A DNA stretch of 64,000 nucleotides from Tolypocladium sp. Sup5 PDA-1. Lineage: Eukaryota > Ascomycota > Sordariomycetes > Hypocreales > Ophiocordycipitaceae. Made by a program: the position numbers and the translations under genes. Location: positions 186,001 through 250,000 of the forward strand of contig JPHH03000001.1 of the NCBI GenBank assembly GCA_000750105.3, given 5' to 3'. This document shows positions 20,639 through 32,276 of this stretch, piece by piece (the stretch's first letter is position 1; every line of letters starts with the position of its first letter). The notes beneath the pieces are model-generated. The model searched no databases. It worked only from the letters and a program-made list of their open reading frames with translations, and was not told where the DNA came from.

Positions 20639-22806
20639 TGCCCCTCAGTGTAGCACAAGACGTTGGGCCAGAATCAAACGCTGGACGGGAAGAATCGATG
20701 TCTCGGGAGTCGACTCGACGGCACGGGCTCGATGCGGGTGAGCGAGGTGAGCGGCCGCGGAAGAGGTGAACCTGGCACCGGGCGGGTCAGCTGTGTGACC
20801 TCGAGGTATGGGGAGATGTCCATCGAAAACTGGCCACAGCTGTGAGGTGAGGTGGCTGGGACGCTTCTGCAAGGAACATGCGCTGCCGGGAGTACAATGC
20901 GTGATGACCTGCATGATGGCTTCCCCGGCTGGCTGCGTGTGCGTTTCGTTCACGGCCAGTGTACGAAGACCAGCAGCCCACTGATCCACAGATCGGGTGT
21001 CTGAGTGAGCGGCCCGGTCACTTACATGCGCACATCACGGATGGTCGTCCCCGCTAGTCCGTACAGTTCGCGGTCCACCGCCAGCCACCATTCTAGGCTC
21101 AGTACATCCGTCCACCGCGTGCATCTCATACTGATTGCTGCCTGGATTGTTTGCTCCTCAAGGTAGCACGGCTGTCTGTGTCACAGCGTAACCCACGGCC
21201 ATGCGAACGGTGGTGCATCTCGCAGGCGCCAGTGGTTGCCGCCACTGCTAGCGCCCGTTGACTGCTGGATACGCGCAAGAAGTATCCGTAGGCCTACCGA
21301 GTTTGTGGTGATGCCTTGGACTGTACGGACGTACGGACTACCGAGGAGTGGTTCCGTCAACGTCATCTGTGAGAGCGGGGGACTTGGTTCGGCCGATGCC
21401 CCGCCCGCACCGTCGTCGATCCGGAGCAGGTGGATACGAGGAGACCCTGAGGCTCTGGATTCTGCAGAGATGGGCCGATATCGAGGTAAAGGTGACGATG
21501 AGAAGCGTTCTTGGTGGCTGGGCAATGACGGAGAGCCAAGCCGGCAGTGCTGCAGCGGGCTGTTAGCGCTGCAACCCGCCCCCGGAGCGGAGCGGTGGGC
21601 CGGGGATCGGAGCGCGAGCTTTCCACAGGAAACGGTGGCTCTGTCTTTGCCTCCCCGTATCCGCGCGCGGCAGTGATCGGCGGTACCCACGGGAAGGCCT
21701 GTGTGTCTGCCAGAGGACCGTTGAACAGCTGCCAACGCAGCAGCGGCCTGACAAGGACGAGCATCGCCGGGTGCGTGAGCCAAGTGGCAATGCTGCTTCT
21801 GGCAACGCACTGAACTGGTGGGAAATCACCTCCACCGAAGCGACCGAGTGGCTGGGATCACGGACCCCGCCCAGGCGCCCGAGCCGAGATCGTTGCGCAG
21901 ATTTATGCGGCCGGCAAGGTCGCGAACCTTTGTTCATCACGCTGGCTGACCCGTCTGCGTCTCGGCACATCGTGTACGCGGGCTGCGGTGCATTGGTGAT
22001 GCACTATGCACCTTCTCTCGTCTTCGCCCGGCATGGCCGCTGGCAACTGGCGTGACATGCAGCAGAGCTTTGGTGGTGCAGCGACGTGGGCCTGGTCGGC
22101 TGTCCCAGTGGTGAGATTTCTCCACGGCGGTGACGTCGGGCAACGTGCGAGCTGCTGACTTGGGCGACGAGCTGGAGCACCGTGGCTTGCGGTGCCGTGC
22201 TTTGCGAGGGCGTCACGTGTATGTGCGACGTGATGAGTCTCTTGCGGTTTGGTATCTGGATGGGCAATGTGCGCCGTGAGGCTGGCTGACGGGCTGCGTT
22301 CTGTGCCCGTGGCCCTGGAAATACGAGCCACCGACTGCCGATCAGCCCCCGCCTGGTGCCTGGGTCATCAGCGCCCGCAAGGCGCTGGGGCCTATTCTTA
22401 GAACTCAGCTGCCGCCGGGTGCTCTGCCGCGTACGAGTAGTGGGCGCACCTGTCCAGTCCTGTCCTGGGCTGTCCTCGGCGACGGGCCGAAGAGAGGAGC
22501 AGCATTAGCAGCTGCATGCCGCTGAAAAGTTATTGATGCACGAGCGGCAGGGAAAACGGCCCTAACGGTCCCGGCCTTGGCCCCCGGCCAGCTCGGAGGC
22601 CCCCCACCGTCCACCCCATCATCATCGCGACCCTCATCGTGGCCGATACGAGGCTCGTGCTACGTCATGCCCTTGGCCAACGGCGATGCATGATGGACTC
22701 CATGCGCATCCAACTTGCGCCTCGCACGGGCTCGCCTGTCGGTGAAGCAACGACCTCCGTTGGCCGCCGGCGTGAGAAAGGCCTTGCGGTACGTTGGGGC
22801 TCTGGG

Positions 22807-22812
22807 TATAAG
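22807..22812 (+). promoter_or_regulatory. TATA box of the AA1-like gene
   Basis: TATAAG, 191 nt upstream of the ATG at 22998, followed by a CT-rich leader. Confidence 0.5.
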
Positions 22813-22997
22813 AAGCCTAGAGTCCCCCGTCTTGTTGAAGCTGTTGCAAGACATCTCCATCGCAATCTCCCTCCGAGTCAACTCATCTCTCAGCCTCTCT
22901 TGCCAGCCAGCAAACAGGACCGCAAACAAACAAGATTCCTTTCCCGTCCTCCCTTCACCTCTCCCCCACCTAAACCACCACGGCCACAACCACCACA

Positions 22998-23558
22998 ATG
23001 TTGGCAAACATCCTCACCACCCTCCTCGTCGCCGGCGCGGCCCTCGCGGCCCCCGCGCCCGCCCAGGACAAGACCACCACCGCCACCTGCACCTCCGAGT
23101 CGACCAAGGTCACGGAGTGGACCGTCGCCGACTTCGACTTCCACTCGTCGTACACCTTCTCGACCCCCGCGCACCAGAACTCGTGGGGCTACGTCAACTT
23201 CACGCTCGAGAACCCGGCCGTCGGCTACCAGGCGCGCTGCACGGCCGCGTCGAGCCAGCTGCAGGACTTCTTCTACGGCAACCTCGACTACAGGTGCGAC
23301 GTGCCCGTGCCCGCCGACCAGGTCACCTTTACCTTTGCGCGCCCGACCAACGAGCTGCTCATCAACCAGACGTGGAACTGCGAGGGCGAGGGCAGCCGCT
23401 TCACGGCAAAGGGCGGCGTGAGCCTCAACCTGACGTGCTCGGACCGCTCCTGGCAGAACCCGGACTGGAAGCAGGGCCAGATCTACTCGACGCGCAACAT
23501 TGACTGCGAAAAGGTCACCGTCAAGGCGCCCATCAAGGAGATGACCGGCGTTGCCTAG
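22998..23558 (+). CDS. Secreted AA1-like (Alt a 1 fold) protein
   Basis: 186-aa intronless protein with a signal peptide (about residues 1-18, MLANILTTLLVAGAALAA) and six cysteines in the mature part. The core WTVADFDFHSSYTFSTPAHQ, then WGYVNFTLENPA and FTFARPTNELLINQTWNC, matches the fungal AA1-like family related to the Alt a 1 beta-barrel. Several N-glycosylation sequons (NFT, NQT, NLT) support secretion. Members are small apoplastic or extracellular proteins, sometimes acting at the host-fungus interface; no enzyme activity is established. Two neighbouring long frames on other strands or phases are shadows of its highly biased codon use (C/G third positions), which itself suggests strong expression. 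Confidence 0.82.
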   Translation: MLANILTTLLVAGAALAAPAPAQDKTTTATCTSESTKVTEWTVADFDFHSSYTFSTPAHQNSWGYVNFTLENPAVGYQARCTAASSQLQDFFYGNLDYRCDVPVPADQVTFTFARPTNELLINQTWNCEGEGSRFTAKGGVSLNLTCSDRSWQNPDWKQGQIYSTRNIDCEKVTVKAPIKEMTGVA

Positions 23559-24001
23559 GCAGCCTCGGCACCCTTGACGCGCGCTCGCGCTTCTGTCCAT
23601 GATGAGCGGCACATTATTATTCACGACACTATTTTACAACACTTCAGCTATTAATGTATATGGGGGCAGGTTGCGGAGGAGTGGCGTTCCGATGCATGGC
23701 GGACGTGGCGGACCGCCAGCTGCATGTGGGAGAGATGCAAATCTCATGATCAATGACGTTCCTTACGATGATGATACCACGCTCGGCTTAGAGCAGTATA
23801 GCAAAATTAGACGCCGGCATAATGGACAGACTTGTATGCATGAACGAGCCTGCTGCTACTATTTGCCTGTGACAATGATGTGCTTTCGTTGACTTGTTGC
23901 GCAACGAGGTGCCCACTCGGCAGTCGCGGTGGCTGCATGGACAGGCTCTGATGGCTTCACGGCTCCATCAGCCGTCGCGGCATGATCACAGAGTCTGGAC
24001 G

Positions 24002-24071
24002 GACGCTGCTGGACGGACGCTGCTGGGCGGACGCTGCTGGGCGGACGCTGCTGGGCGGACGATGATGGACG
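24002..24071. repeat. 14-bp minisatellite, five units
   Basis: Five contiguous 14-bp units; the core is GACGCTGCTGGGCG (three exact copies, outer copies differ at one to three bases). The period is not a multiple of three and the array is not in a gene. Confidence 0.9.
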
Positions 24072-24919
24072 TCCAGCACAGATTTGCTCCAACGTCTACC
24101 CGATGCTGGAGTCGTCCTAGCCGTCGCGTCTGGAGGAAAGCAACTGGAATGGCAAGCTGGTAGTCCGTAGAATGCGACCGTCAGCCGAAGCACGTCGGGT
24201 CGGAGCCAATCTCGGAGCTGAAGCCAAAAACAGCCAGCGGTTCGGCCCATCCTCCGGGCGCATCCATGCCTTTGCGTGCTCGCTGGAACCGATCTGGGTC
24301 CCTGACAGCGACGTTCTAGAAGTTCCAGAAGGGCGCTAGAGAACAAGGCGAGGCGATCGCGAATGCAGCCACCAACTCTCTGCTGGAGATATTCAGGGAT
24401 GCGCGGTTGACAGGCGGCATGGGCGTGCCGGGCGAGAGATGGAACGCTGAAGCTCCCATGCCCGTGATCTGGGCTGATGCTCAAATTTGCAGCCCCGTCG
24501 ACGCTGATTGGCCCTGCGCGGCGGCACCAGATCGCGTCATCGGGCCTAGCGCAGCCCAGACCGGCGCCTCCACGTGCCGCACGGCAGTGTGTGCCTGTGG
24601 CTGCTGAAGGAAGCTTAATCGAAGCCTCTAAATTTCTTCCGCCAGACCCTGTGGCGATCACGCCTCGTTTGACGCAGCGCAAGACGGCCCGACCGACGCC
24701 AGCGCCTACCGTCGGTTGTCGCAGCGCTGGATGGCTCCGGCCTACAGCGCAGGGCCAAGGCAATGCACCGCAAGGCCCTCGAGGCCTGCAAGTCGTCACC
24801 CAAGGGGTGCGATGGCACCATCGCCGCGACCCGCCAGGAGGAGCTTCTGGTGGGTTTCTAGCGTCGCGGCGACGTCGAGCAACCACGAGGACCCACATCT
24901 CGAATTCTGCTGCGGCTGC

Positions 24920-24925
24920 TATAAG
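24920..24925 (+). promoter_or_regulatory. TATA box of the amino-acid permease gene
   Basis: TATAAG, 176 nt upstream of the ATG at 25096. Confidence 0.5.
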
Positions 24926-25095
24926 GCCCGACATGGACCGACTCTTGATGCTCTTTTCTTGCTGCATCCTGCTCCTATCCGGTCTCGTCTGTTGTTCCTG
25001 TCGTTACTAGCCAGAGATTCTGTGCTCTACCCGTCTCCCTGACGTTGACATCGGCCGGCTCGTGATTCGGCGATAGCCTCGTGTAAGCCGTCACC

Positions 25096-26802
25096 ATGGA
25101 TCGCGTCCTCGGCGGGCTGCGCGTGGCCAAGGGCGACGACGGCGTCAAGGTGAACAATGGCAGCGACTCTGCCTCGGCCAACCACGACACCGCGGCTGGT
25201 GAGTCCCCCTTTCTCCCGAGACCGAGCGACAGCTCACACCCCCCAGGCCAGCTCGAGATTGCCCGCGAAAACAAGCGCCAGATCGGCATCCCCTCGGCCT
25301 CGCTCCTCATCTTCAACCGCATCATCGGCACCGGCATCTTCGCCACGCCGGGCACCATCCTCGCCCTCTCCGGGTCCGTCGGGCTCAGCCTCTTCATCTG
25401 GCTCGCCGGCATGTTCATCGCCGCCGCCGGCACCGCCGTCTACATGGAGTTTGGCACCGGCCTGCCGCGCAACGGCGGCGAGAAGAACTACCTCGAGTAC
25501 GTCTACCGCAAGCCAAAGTTCCTCACCACCAGCCTCTACACCGGCTACATCGTCCTGCTCGGCTGGGCCGCGGGCAACTCGGTCATCTTTGGCGAGTACA
25601 TCCTCAACGCCGCCAAGGTCGAGGTGACGCGCTGGAACCAGCGCGGCATCGCCCTCGCCTGCCTGACCACCGCCTTCCTCATCCACGGCACGGCCCTCAA
25701 GTGGGGCATCCGCCTGCAAAACGTCCTCGGCGTCATCAAGATCCTCGTCCTCGTCGTCATCGTCATCTCGCCGCTCGTCAACCTGAGCAAGGTCCGCGAG
25801 GTCAACAACTTCTCCAGGCCCTTCGAGGGCACCACCGGCAGCGCCTACGGCGTCGTCACGGCCCTCTACAACGTCATCTGGAGCTACGTCGGCTACAGCA
25901 ACGCCAACTACGCCCTCAGCGAGACCAAGAACCCGACGCGCACCCTCAAGTTCGCCGCGCCCCTGGCCCTCGGCACCGTCTCCGTCCTCTACATGCTGGC
26001 CAACGTCGCCTACTTCGCCGGCGTGTCCAAGACGGAGATTCTCGAGGCCAAGCGCCTGGTGGCGGCGTCGCTCTTCCGCAACATGTTTGGCGAGTCGGCC
26101 GAGCGCGCGCTGTCCGTCTTTGTCGCGCTCTCGGCCTTTGGAAACGTCCTCAGCGTCATCTTCTCGCAGGGGCGCCTGGTGCAGGAGCTGGGCCGCGAGG
26201 GCGTCCTCCCCTTTTCGCGCTTCTGGGCGAGCAACCGTCCGTTCAACGCGCCCCTGGCCGGCCTGTTCGAGCACTGGCTCATCACGGCCATTACCATTCT
26301 CGCGCCCCCTGCTGGCGATGCGTACAACTTTATCCTCAAGTAGGTCTCGTCTCTCCTCACAACCGTCGGGAACCCGTCTAACGTGTCTAGCCTCATCTCG
26401 TACCCCCTCGCCATCATCAACGTCTTCGTTGCCGGCGCCCTCATCCACCTCTACCGCAACCGCGAGTCCTGGAACTGGAACCCGCCGCTCAAGGCCACCT
26501 TTCCCGTCGCCGTCTTCTTCCTGCTCAGCAACATCTACCTCGTCGTCGCGCCGTTTGTGCCGCCCGAGGACGGCCAGAGCATCTACGAGAACCTGCCGTA
26601 CTGGATCCACTGCGTCGTCGGGTTCGGCGTCATTGCCGCGGGCGGCGTGTACTGGCTGATCTGGGCCGTCATACTGCCCAAGGTCGGGCGCTACGAGCTG
26701 GTCCAGGAGACCGTCGTCGACGACATTGACGGGTGGGAGAGGAATGTGTTTTACAGGCGGCCGCTGGGGTCCAAGGATAGCGATCCTCACCATTCACAAT
26801 AG
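25096..26802 (+). CDS. APC-superfamily amino-acid permease, high-affinity methionine permease-like
   Basis: 535 aa from three exons: 25096-25198, 25247-26339 and 26391-26802. Intron 1 (GTGAGT..CCCAG, 48 nt) is a multiple of three and would read through without a stop, but its splice sites are good. Intron 2 is 51 nt (GTAGGT..TCTAG). The plasma-membrane transporter has about 12 hydrophobic helices. The first helix carries the substrate-loop signature FNRIIGTGIFATPG; EFGTGLPRNGGEKNYLEYV and SYVGYSNANYALSETKNP fit the LAT/MUP1 (methionine permease) branch. The cytosolic N-terminus (about 50 aa) is Ser/Asp-rich, and residues after the intron (QLEIARENKRQIG) match the conserved entry into helix 1. 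Methionine as substrate is inference. Confidence 0.88.
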
Positions 26803-27468
26803 CGTAGCGAATGACATTTGTTTCAATGTTTAAGCTTGCGTTTACCGTCTCCAAAGTCATTCTTCAGGCTCAGAAATGCATTAATACGAGGCAATGCCAA
26901 CGATGCCGCCCGGGATACTATCCTCCAAAGCTCAATCTTCATAGCTTCCGTGTCCCAGCTGTAAACCATCTGACGCAAAGGCCGGTGTCCCTCGGTCAGC
27001 ATCACCATTCAGTTGCTCTGTTCAGCCACTGGTCCCCCGTCGCCCTGTCCAATGCCCCTGCGCTGCCTCTCCTTGGCTGCATTCACCCGCCTGTTGTTCC
27101 CCTTGGCCTGCAATCGATGCGTTGGTCATGGTACACTCAAAGATGCAAAGGGGATCATGGGTTGAGCGCAGGAATTAGAAGCTTACTCGAAATTCCTTGC
27201 GGGGACAGTTGACGATTCGCAGCTTCCATCCGTCTCCCGCGGTGAGCAGCGACTTCACCAGCTGCTTCGAATGCTACTCGTACACCATGGTAAGAATCGA
27301 CTCACTCGAGTCAGGCGTCATTGGGGTGGCTCACTTTCAATGCAAAGCAGATGGTGTCTATGCGGTCCTGGAACGAACGGTATGGCTCCTAGCCACCGTC
27401 CGCCTCACACCAGCACGACAGCTGTGTGATTCCCTGCTGAGATTTAACTGCAGCTTGCTAGAGCATCG
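26803..27468. other. Intergenic region between convergent genes
   Basis: 666 nt. It may include the true last exon of the minus-strand neighbour (see that entry, possible stop at 27389-27391). No other feature seen. Confidence 0.45.
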
Positions 27469-28642
27469 TCAGTTCGTCCCATGCCACTCGCATCTCATGG
27501 ATAGACGTACCACAATGCTCCACGAGACCCATTCGACGGTTTGGTCGCTTGGAATCTGGCCCAGGATCAACTTCTGCTGCACGTCAATCGACGGAAGCAG
27601 CTTCTTGAGCTCATCGGGATCTGGTCGAAACCCGTCCAGACTAGGTGTCGCTGGTTCCCTGCCGCTATCCCGGGCCGACATGATGGCCAACTGGTTCTTT
27701 GCCTCGCGGCCCAGGGCGCTCTTCCACTCCAGGATGTAGGTCCAGTCCACGACGGCTTCAAACACCTGCTTGACCACCGCCACCGTTTCTTCATCCGTGC
27801 CGGGGAATGTCTCGTCTTCGATTGGCGTCGTACATTCCTTCAGGGGCTTGCGGTAAAGGCCCTGCAATCTTTCCAGAGCCTCGTTTGCCTCCTCGGCGCT
27901 GGTGAATAGTCCCGGAAACTTTCTGGTGGGGCTCTTTTTGTGAGTCTCGGCCAAGCACGCTGTGCGGGGGCTTAGCTGTTGCGCTACAGCGCGTGGTTTG
28001 AGGTAGCGGTAGCTCTTGGAGTTGCAGAAGCTCCGAACCCTTTGCTCCATAGAGTGGTTGCCTGCGTCGACGCAGCGGATGGTAGGCCGTTCGGTGCTGC
28101 CTGGCCCTCGTTCCGAGGGACTGCCGTCGTGTCCCGCTCTTGGTCCTGGGGTTGATTCCTGAAGTTCAGCACCAGTTACGTAGGCATGAGACTGTGGCTG
28201 CGTCTGTCTCTGCCGCTGGCTCGCACGTCCGGCTTCATTCATCGCATGGCATTGAGCCTGGTCAAAGTCATGGCTCGACTGTCCGCTAGTTTGCATGTTT
28301 GTCAAGGCCAGGTTGTGGGCGTTTCTGGGCCACGAGGATGTCGTTAGCGACACGCAGAGAACAGACACGGCTGGGTAGTTGAGGCGATCCTTACTCGGTA
28401 GCAGTTGGCAGCCCAAGGAGGCGTAGAGGTTCGAAGTCTTGCCCAGCGGCCGAGTTGTTGCTCCATGGACCCAGTGCAAAAAGCGGTATGCCTTGGAACT
28501 CGTCTTCTGCTGGCTGTCCTAGGCGCTGCTCTGTCGGAACCTGTGGAGCAAAGACATCGTCGGAGGGTTGCCCACAAGGAAAGCCAGGCCACGCCAGCCC
28601 GTTGAAGAAGCCGTAGTTTTCGTCGTCGTTTTGGCTATTCAT
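27469..28642 (-). CDS. Unrecognised protein, probably nuclear or cytosolic (367 aa)
   Basis: Two exons, 28642-28395 and 28324-27469, with a 70-nt intron (GTAAGG..CCCAG, phase 2). No domain recognised. The N-terminus is acidic and rich in Asn/Gln/Pro; the middle is Gln/Ser/Arg-rich; the C-terminal 150 residues look folded and helical (FTSAEEANEALERLQGLYRK, later VFEAVVDWTYILEWKSALG). The last 20 residues may be intronic. A GTACGT after TGGAGCATTGTG and a CTGAC/CTCTAG pair downstream would splice to a 23-codon exon ending at 27389, giving WSIVQAAVKSQQGITQ as the tail. Start is the ATG at 28642; the longer reading starts with GTG. An Asn/Gln-rich acidic N-terminus suggests a regulatory protein; this is only inference. 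Confidence 0.6.
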
Positions 28643-30739
28643 TGCGACAGATGATGCATTCACTTGGGACTGCAGGATGCACAGACTGGGAAAAGGATGG
28701 AAGAGGAGTCTGGGCTGTGGAGAAATAATGCGACTGGGGCTGTGAATATCGAGGGAGTTGGCGTGGCCTGGAGGATATAGGGGCTAGGCCAGTGTCGATG
28801 GCAACCAGGCCTGAGAAGCGCCGCAACTTGCTCAGCAAACGACGAGGTCCTTTTTTTAAACAGCTGCATTTGTTTGAGAGAACAGAGGGGAAACAGTCCA
28901 GGGAAAACAGTCCAGGGCAAACAAACAGCAAAGTCTGCGACATTCGCTGGGTAACTGCAGCTTTGCCGCCGAGCTGTCTGGCCAGCAGTGAAAAGGCCCT
29001 CCCGGACATTTCCTTGCATGTGACGGCCGAGAAATCCATGAAAGAAAGGGGGAGCCTGAGAGGCACGGACGTCAACCAAGAGACACGGGGCTTCTACTGC
29101 ACGATGCTTTGAGCAAACTGTCCCGGATCGGTTGGTGAGCCCTGTCCAAGTTGCCTTGTTGGTTCAAGCATCTCGTGGGTCCCTTCAATTTCACGACGCA
29201 CATACAGCACCTAGCCCAACGTCGTCGCTGTCCTTGCCTCTCGCAAATGGCGCGTTGACTGACTTCAGTCGTGCAGGTATTCAGGGTATGTCGGGAGACA
29301 ACTCGGTCTGCGCAGGCGAAGATTGCAGTCCCCAAGCTGTCAAGTGGTCCCCCTTAGGCAGAGGAGGCGGCTCTTTTGTCCAAGTCGTCCATAGGGTCAC
29401 CCCGCTGACGCGTGGGTCGGTGAATCTGGGATGCAACCCGCCTTGCGGGCCGCGTTTGCTGCGAGACTGCGTTCCATCAAGTGGCAAACACACAGCGACC
29501 CTGCGGCTGCGCGGCTCTGTAGGTAGTTGGACGTTTCCTGCCACGGCTGAGCGGTTTCCGGCAACGCAGGCGAGAAGGCCCCTCTGCATCAATCACGACG
29601 CGGAACCCCGCTGGACCTAGCCGTGGGAGAGCCTCTGCGAGCTTGTTTTATGGTTCTCGACCTGGAGCCAGGTTGGCAGGGCCAATTTGTGGCTTGGGCT
29701 GACCAACACTCTCGGACAAGTGGCTGGGCAATCGATCAGGTCGGGTTTTTATGTCCGAGCGCCGAGTTGGCTCTTGAACTACCGGTAGCTGCGAAGTTTT
29801 CAGTGCTCACTTCAGAAGCTCTGACCGGTTGTGCCCCGACCACTGTTCTCTCCTTTCTTGGAGCGCAGCGCCGTAGATGACGCTGACGGTGGGATAGCTC
29901 AACGCCGCAATGAACGCCCTTGTAACAGCTCCGGCGCTCGCCCGTCCCTGATGCTGGTAAATGGAGCCCCGCGTGGACCATCGGTTCCGGTCCATGGAGT
30001 GCGGATCCGTTTGGTGATGAGAGGCCTGCCAGGAACGAGCGGAAGCGAAACGCGGGGGCGCTAGAAGTAAGCTTCGAATCACATGCAGCTGAAATCCGTC
30101 CTTTCATCCCATGTCAGCGCCAGTGTGCGAGCTGCAGCACAGTATCCACGGACGGAAGATGGAGAGAGTGTTGCTCGGCGCCAGGCGTGTTTCTGGAATA
30201 GGTACCCGGGTTGTTGACGCCCTCTGGTTGAAGGCTTGAAGCCGACGGGAGCTGAGGGGCCGGGAGGGGTGGCTGGCCTGAGGCGTCCAGTCGAATTCGC
30301 GTGGGAAGCTGGACGCCTGGACCCGCGGCGCTCTAGAAGCACCCCAACGCGGGGTCCCAGCGCCTCCCTGCGGGACCCCTGCAAGACCCCTGCAAGCGCT
30401 GTATTTTAGCGGTTGGCTCGGCCGTGTTCGGCAGTCCATCCTCCGTTGCCCAGTACAGCACCGAGGCCATCGTCGCCGGCCGGGCACTACCTTTGATGAC
30501 TGGACGCGGGCTCCATGGATCGGCTCCATGGATCGACTCCTTCAGTTACTGCTATAAGACGGCCACCGACCTAGGATCGTCCGAGGCCTGTTGCACGCAG
30601 CGGCCAACGTTCCCCGAGCGTTTGACAGGTCCACGGCCAACCAGGGCGACCCGACAGTCGGGTACCTACATAAGCCCGTCACCGCCGCCAATTGACGTTT
30701 TTCTTTCCCTGCAAGAACCGACACTCGACAGAGCCCACC
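28643..30739. other. 2.1-kb region without a convincing gene
   Basis: Divergent promoter space between the unknown protein gene (minus) and the MFS gene (plus). ORFs are short and overlapping. A TATAAG at 30553-30558 belongs to the MFS gene. Confidence 0.45.
30553..30558 (+). promoter_or_regulatory. TATA box of the MFS gene
   Basis: TATAAG, 187 nt upstream of the ATG at 30740. Confidence 0.45.
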
Positions 30740-32276
30740 ATGGCCGTCACGGGCGAAAAGACGAGCGACTCGCTCAAGGGCTCCAACGATGCGCGCGACG
30801 CCGAGGGACAGGTGCAGATGGATGCCGTCCCCGTCTGCCCGCCGCACACCACGGAGCGCAAGCTCGTCACGCGAATCGACATGCACGTCATGCCCTTCCT
30901 CTGTGTCATGTACCTGCTGGCCTTTCTCGGTGAGTGACGAGCCTCACCCACGGACGTATCCCACTGACGGCCCAGACCGGGTCAACATCTCCAACGCCGA
31001 CCTCTTCGACCTCTCCAAGGACCTCAACCTCGGCGTGGACGGCACCAAGTTCAACACGGCCCTCGTCATCTTCTTCGTCCCCTACTGCCTCTTCGAGATC
31101 CCCTCCAACATGCTGCTCAAAAAGTTCCGCCCCCACGTCTGGCTCTCGGTCAACATGTTCCTCTTCGGCTTCACCACCATGATGCAGGGTCTCGTCCGGA
31201 ACTACAGCGGCCTGCTCGCCTGCCGCTTCTTCCTCGGCCTCTTCGAGACGGGCATGTTCCCGGGCGCGTTCTACCTCATCGGCATGTGGTACCGCCGCCA
31301 CGAGGCCCAGAAGCGCTACTCCTTCTTCTTCAACAGCACGACGCTCGCCGGCGCCTTTGGCGGGCTGCTGGCCGCGGCCATTGGCAAGATGAGCGGCCTG
31401 CGCGGCTACAGCGGCTGGCGCTGGATCTTCCTCATCGAGGGCGGCATCACCGTCCTTGTCAGCTTCTTCTTCTTCTTCCTGCTGCCCGACTTCCCCGAGG
31501 AGTCCAAGTGGCTGTCCGAGGACGAAAAGGAGTACGTCGCCGCGCGCCTCCGCCTCGACCAGGGCGCCTCCGCGCGCGACCGCAAAATCACCCTCGAGGA
31601 CGTCGGCAACGTCTTCAAGGACTTCAAGGTCATCGTCGGCGGCTTCATGTACCTCGGCCTCATCGTCCCCGCGTACGGCTACGCCTACTTTTCGCCCTTT
31701 ATCATCAAGGGCTACGGCTACAGCCCGATCTCGACGCAGCTGCACAGCGTCCCGCCCTGGGCTGTCGCGTTTGCCTTTTCCATGACGATTGCCTTTTTCT
31801 CCGACAAGGTCCAGCATCGATTCGCCTTTGCCATCTTTGCCACCCTCGTCGCCATCACGGGCTTTGCCATTGTCATCTCCGTGGACAACAACCAACCGCT
31901 CCAATACGCCGCCCTGTTCCTCATCGCCATGGGCGCCTACACCGCCATGCCGATCATCGTGTGCTGGTTCAACATGAACCTCGGCGGCCACCATCGGCGA
32001 GCAGTCGGCAGCGCCTGGCAGGTCGGCTTTGGCAACCTGGGTGGCATCATTGCCGTGTACATTTACCAGAAAAAGGACGGGCCGAGGTTCATCCCCGGCC
32101 TCAGCGTCTCCTTGGGCTTTACGGTCCTGTCCATCGTGGCGTGCTTCATCTACGGCTTTGCCTGCTGGAAGGCCAACAAGGACCGGAAGAAGGGCAGCGC
32201 GGCCGAGCGAGAGCTGTCCCAGGAAGAAAAGACTGCGCTGGGCGACATGTCCCCCGACTACCGCTATCTGCTGTAG
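30740..32276 (+). CDS. MFS permease, allantoate/nicotinate (anion:cation symporter) family
   Basis: 496 aa from two exons, 30740-30929 and 30976-32276, with a 46-nt intron (GTGAGT..CCCAG, phase 1). The join gives YLLAFLDRVNISNADLF, the family-typical end of helix 1. Further hallmarks: FFVPYCLFEIPSNMLLKK, the GLFETGMFPGAFYLIGMWY stretch, FFFNSTTLAGAFGGLLA, and SGWRWIFLIEGGITV. This matches the Dal5/Tna1 branch, which imports carboxylates such as allantoate, nicotinate or ureidosuccinate across the plasma membrane. The exact substrate is not determinable. Relatives are often under nitrogen catabolite control, but I do not rely on GATA motifs here. The ATG at 30740 (CCCACCATGG) is in a strong context; a longer in-frame ORF begins at 30692. 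Confidence 0.9.

Larger units (their letters stand above)
19856..22997. other. 3.1-kb region without a convincing gene; one orphan TATA box
   Basis: Open frames here are short, overlap on both strands and show no domain. A clear TATAAA at 20633-20638 has no convincing protein gene after it. The last 200 nt carry the promoter of the AA1-like gene. A non-coding transcript is possible. Confidence 0.45.
23559..25095. other. Intergenic region with a 14-bp minisatellite
   Basis: 1.5 kb with no convincing gene. It contains the tandem repeat at 24002-24071 and, at the distal end, a TATAAG (24920-24925) for the permease gene. Confidence 0.5.

Noticed and set aside
24477..25010. 177-codon plus ORF ending in a hydrophobic Cys-rich tail
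   Set aside because: It overlaps the TATA box and leader of the permease gene and has no signal peptide or conserved motif.
25234..26793. 519-codon minus-strand frame over the permease
   Set aside because: Antisense shadow: acidic repetitive composition (ED/VD rich) produced by the reverse of hydrophobic codons; the plus strand is a clear transporter.
19856..32276. Secondary-metabolite cluster around the transporters
   Set aside because: No PKS, NRPS, terpene synthase, P450 or cluster regulator is present; the two permeases stand alone.
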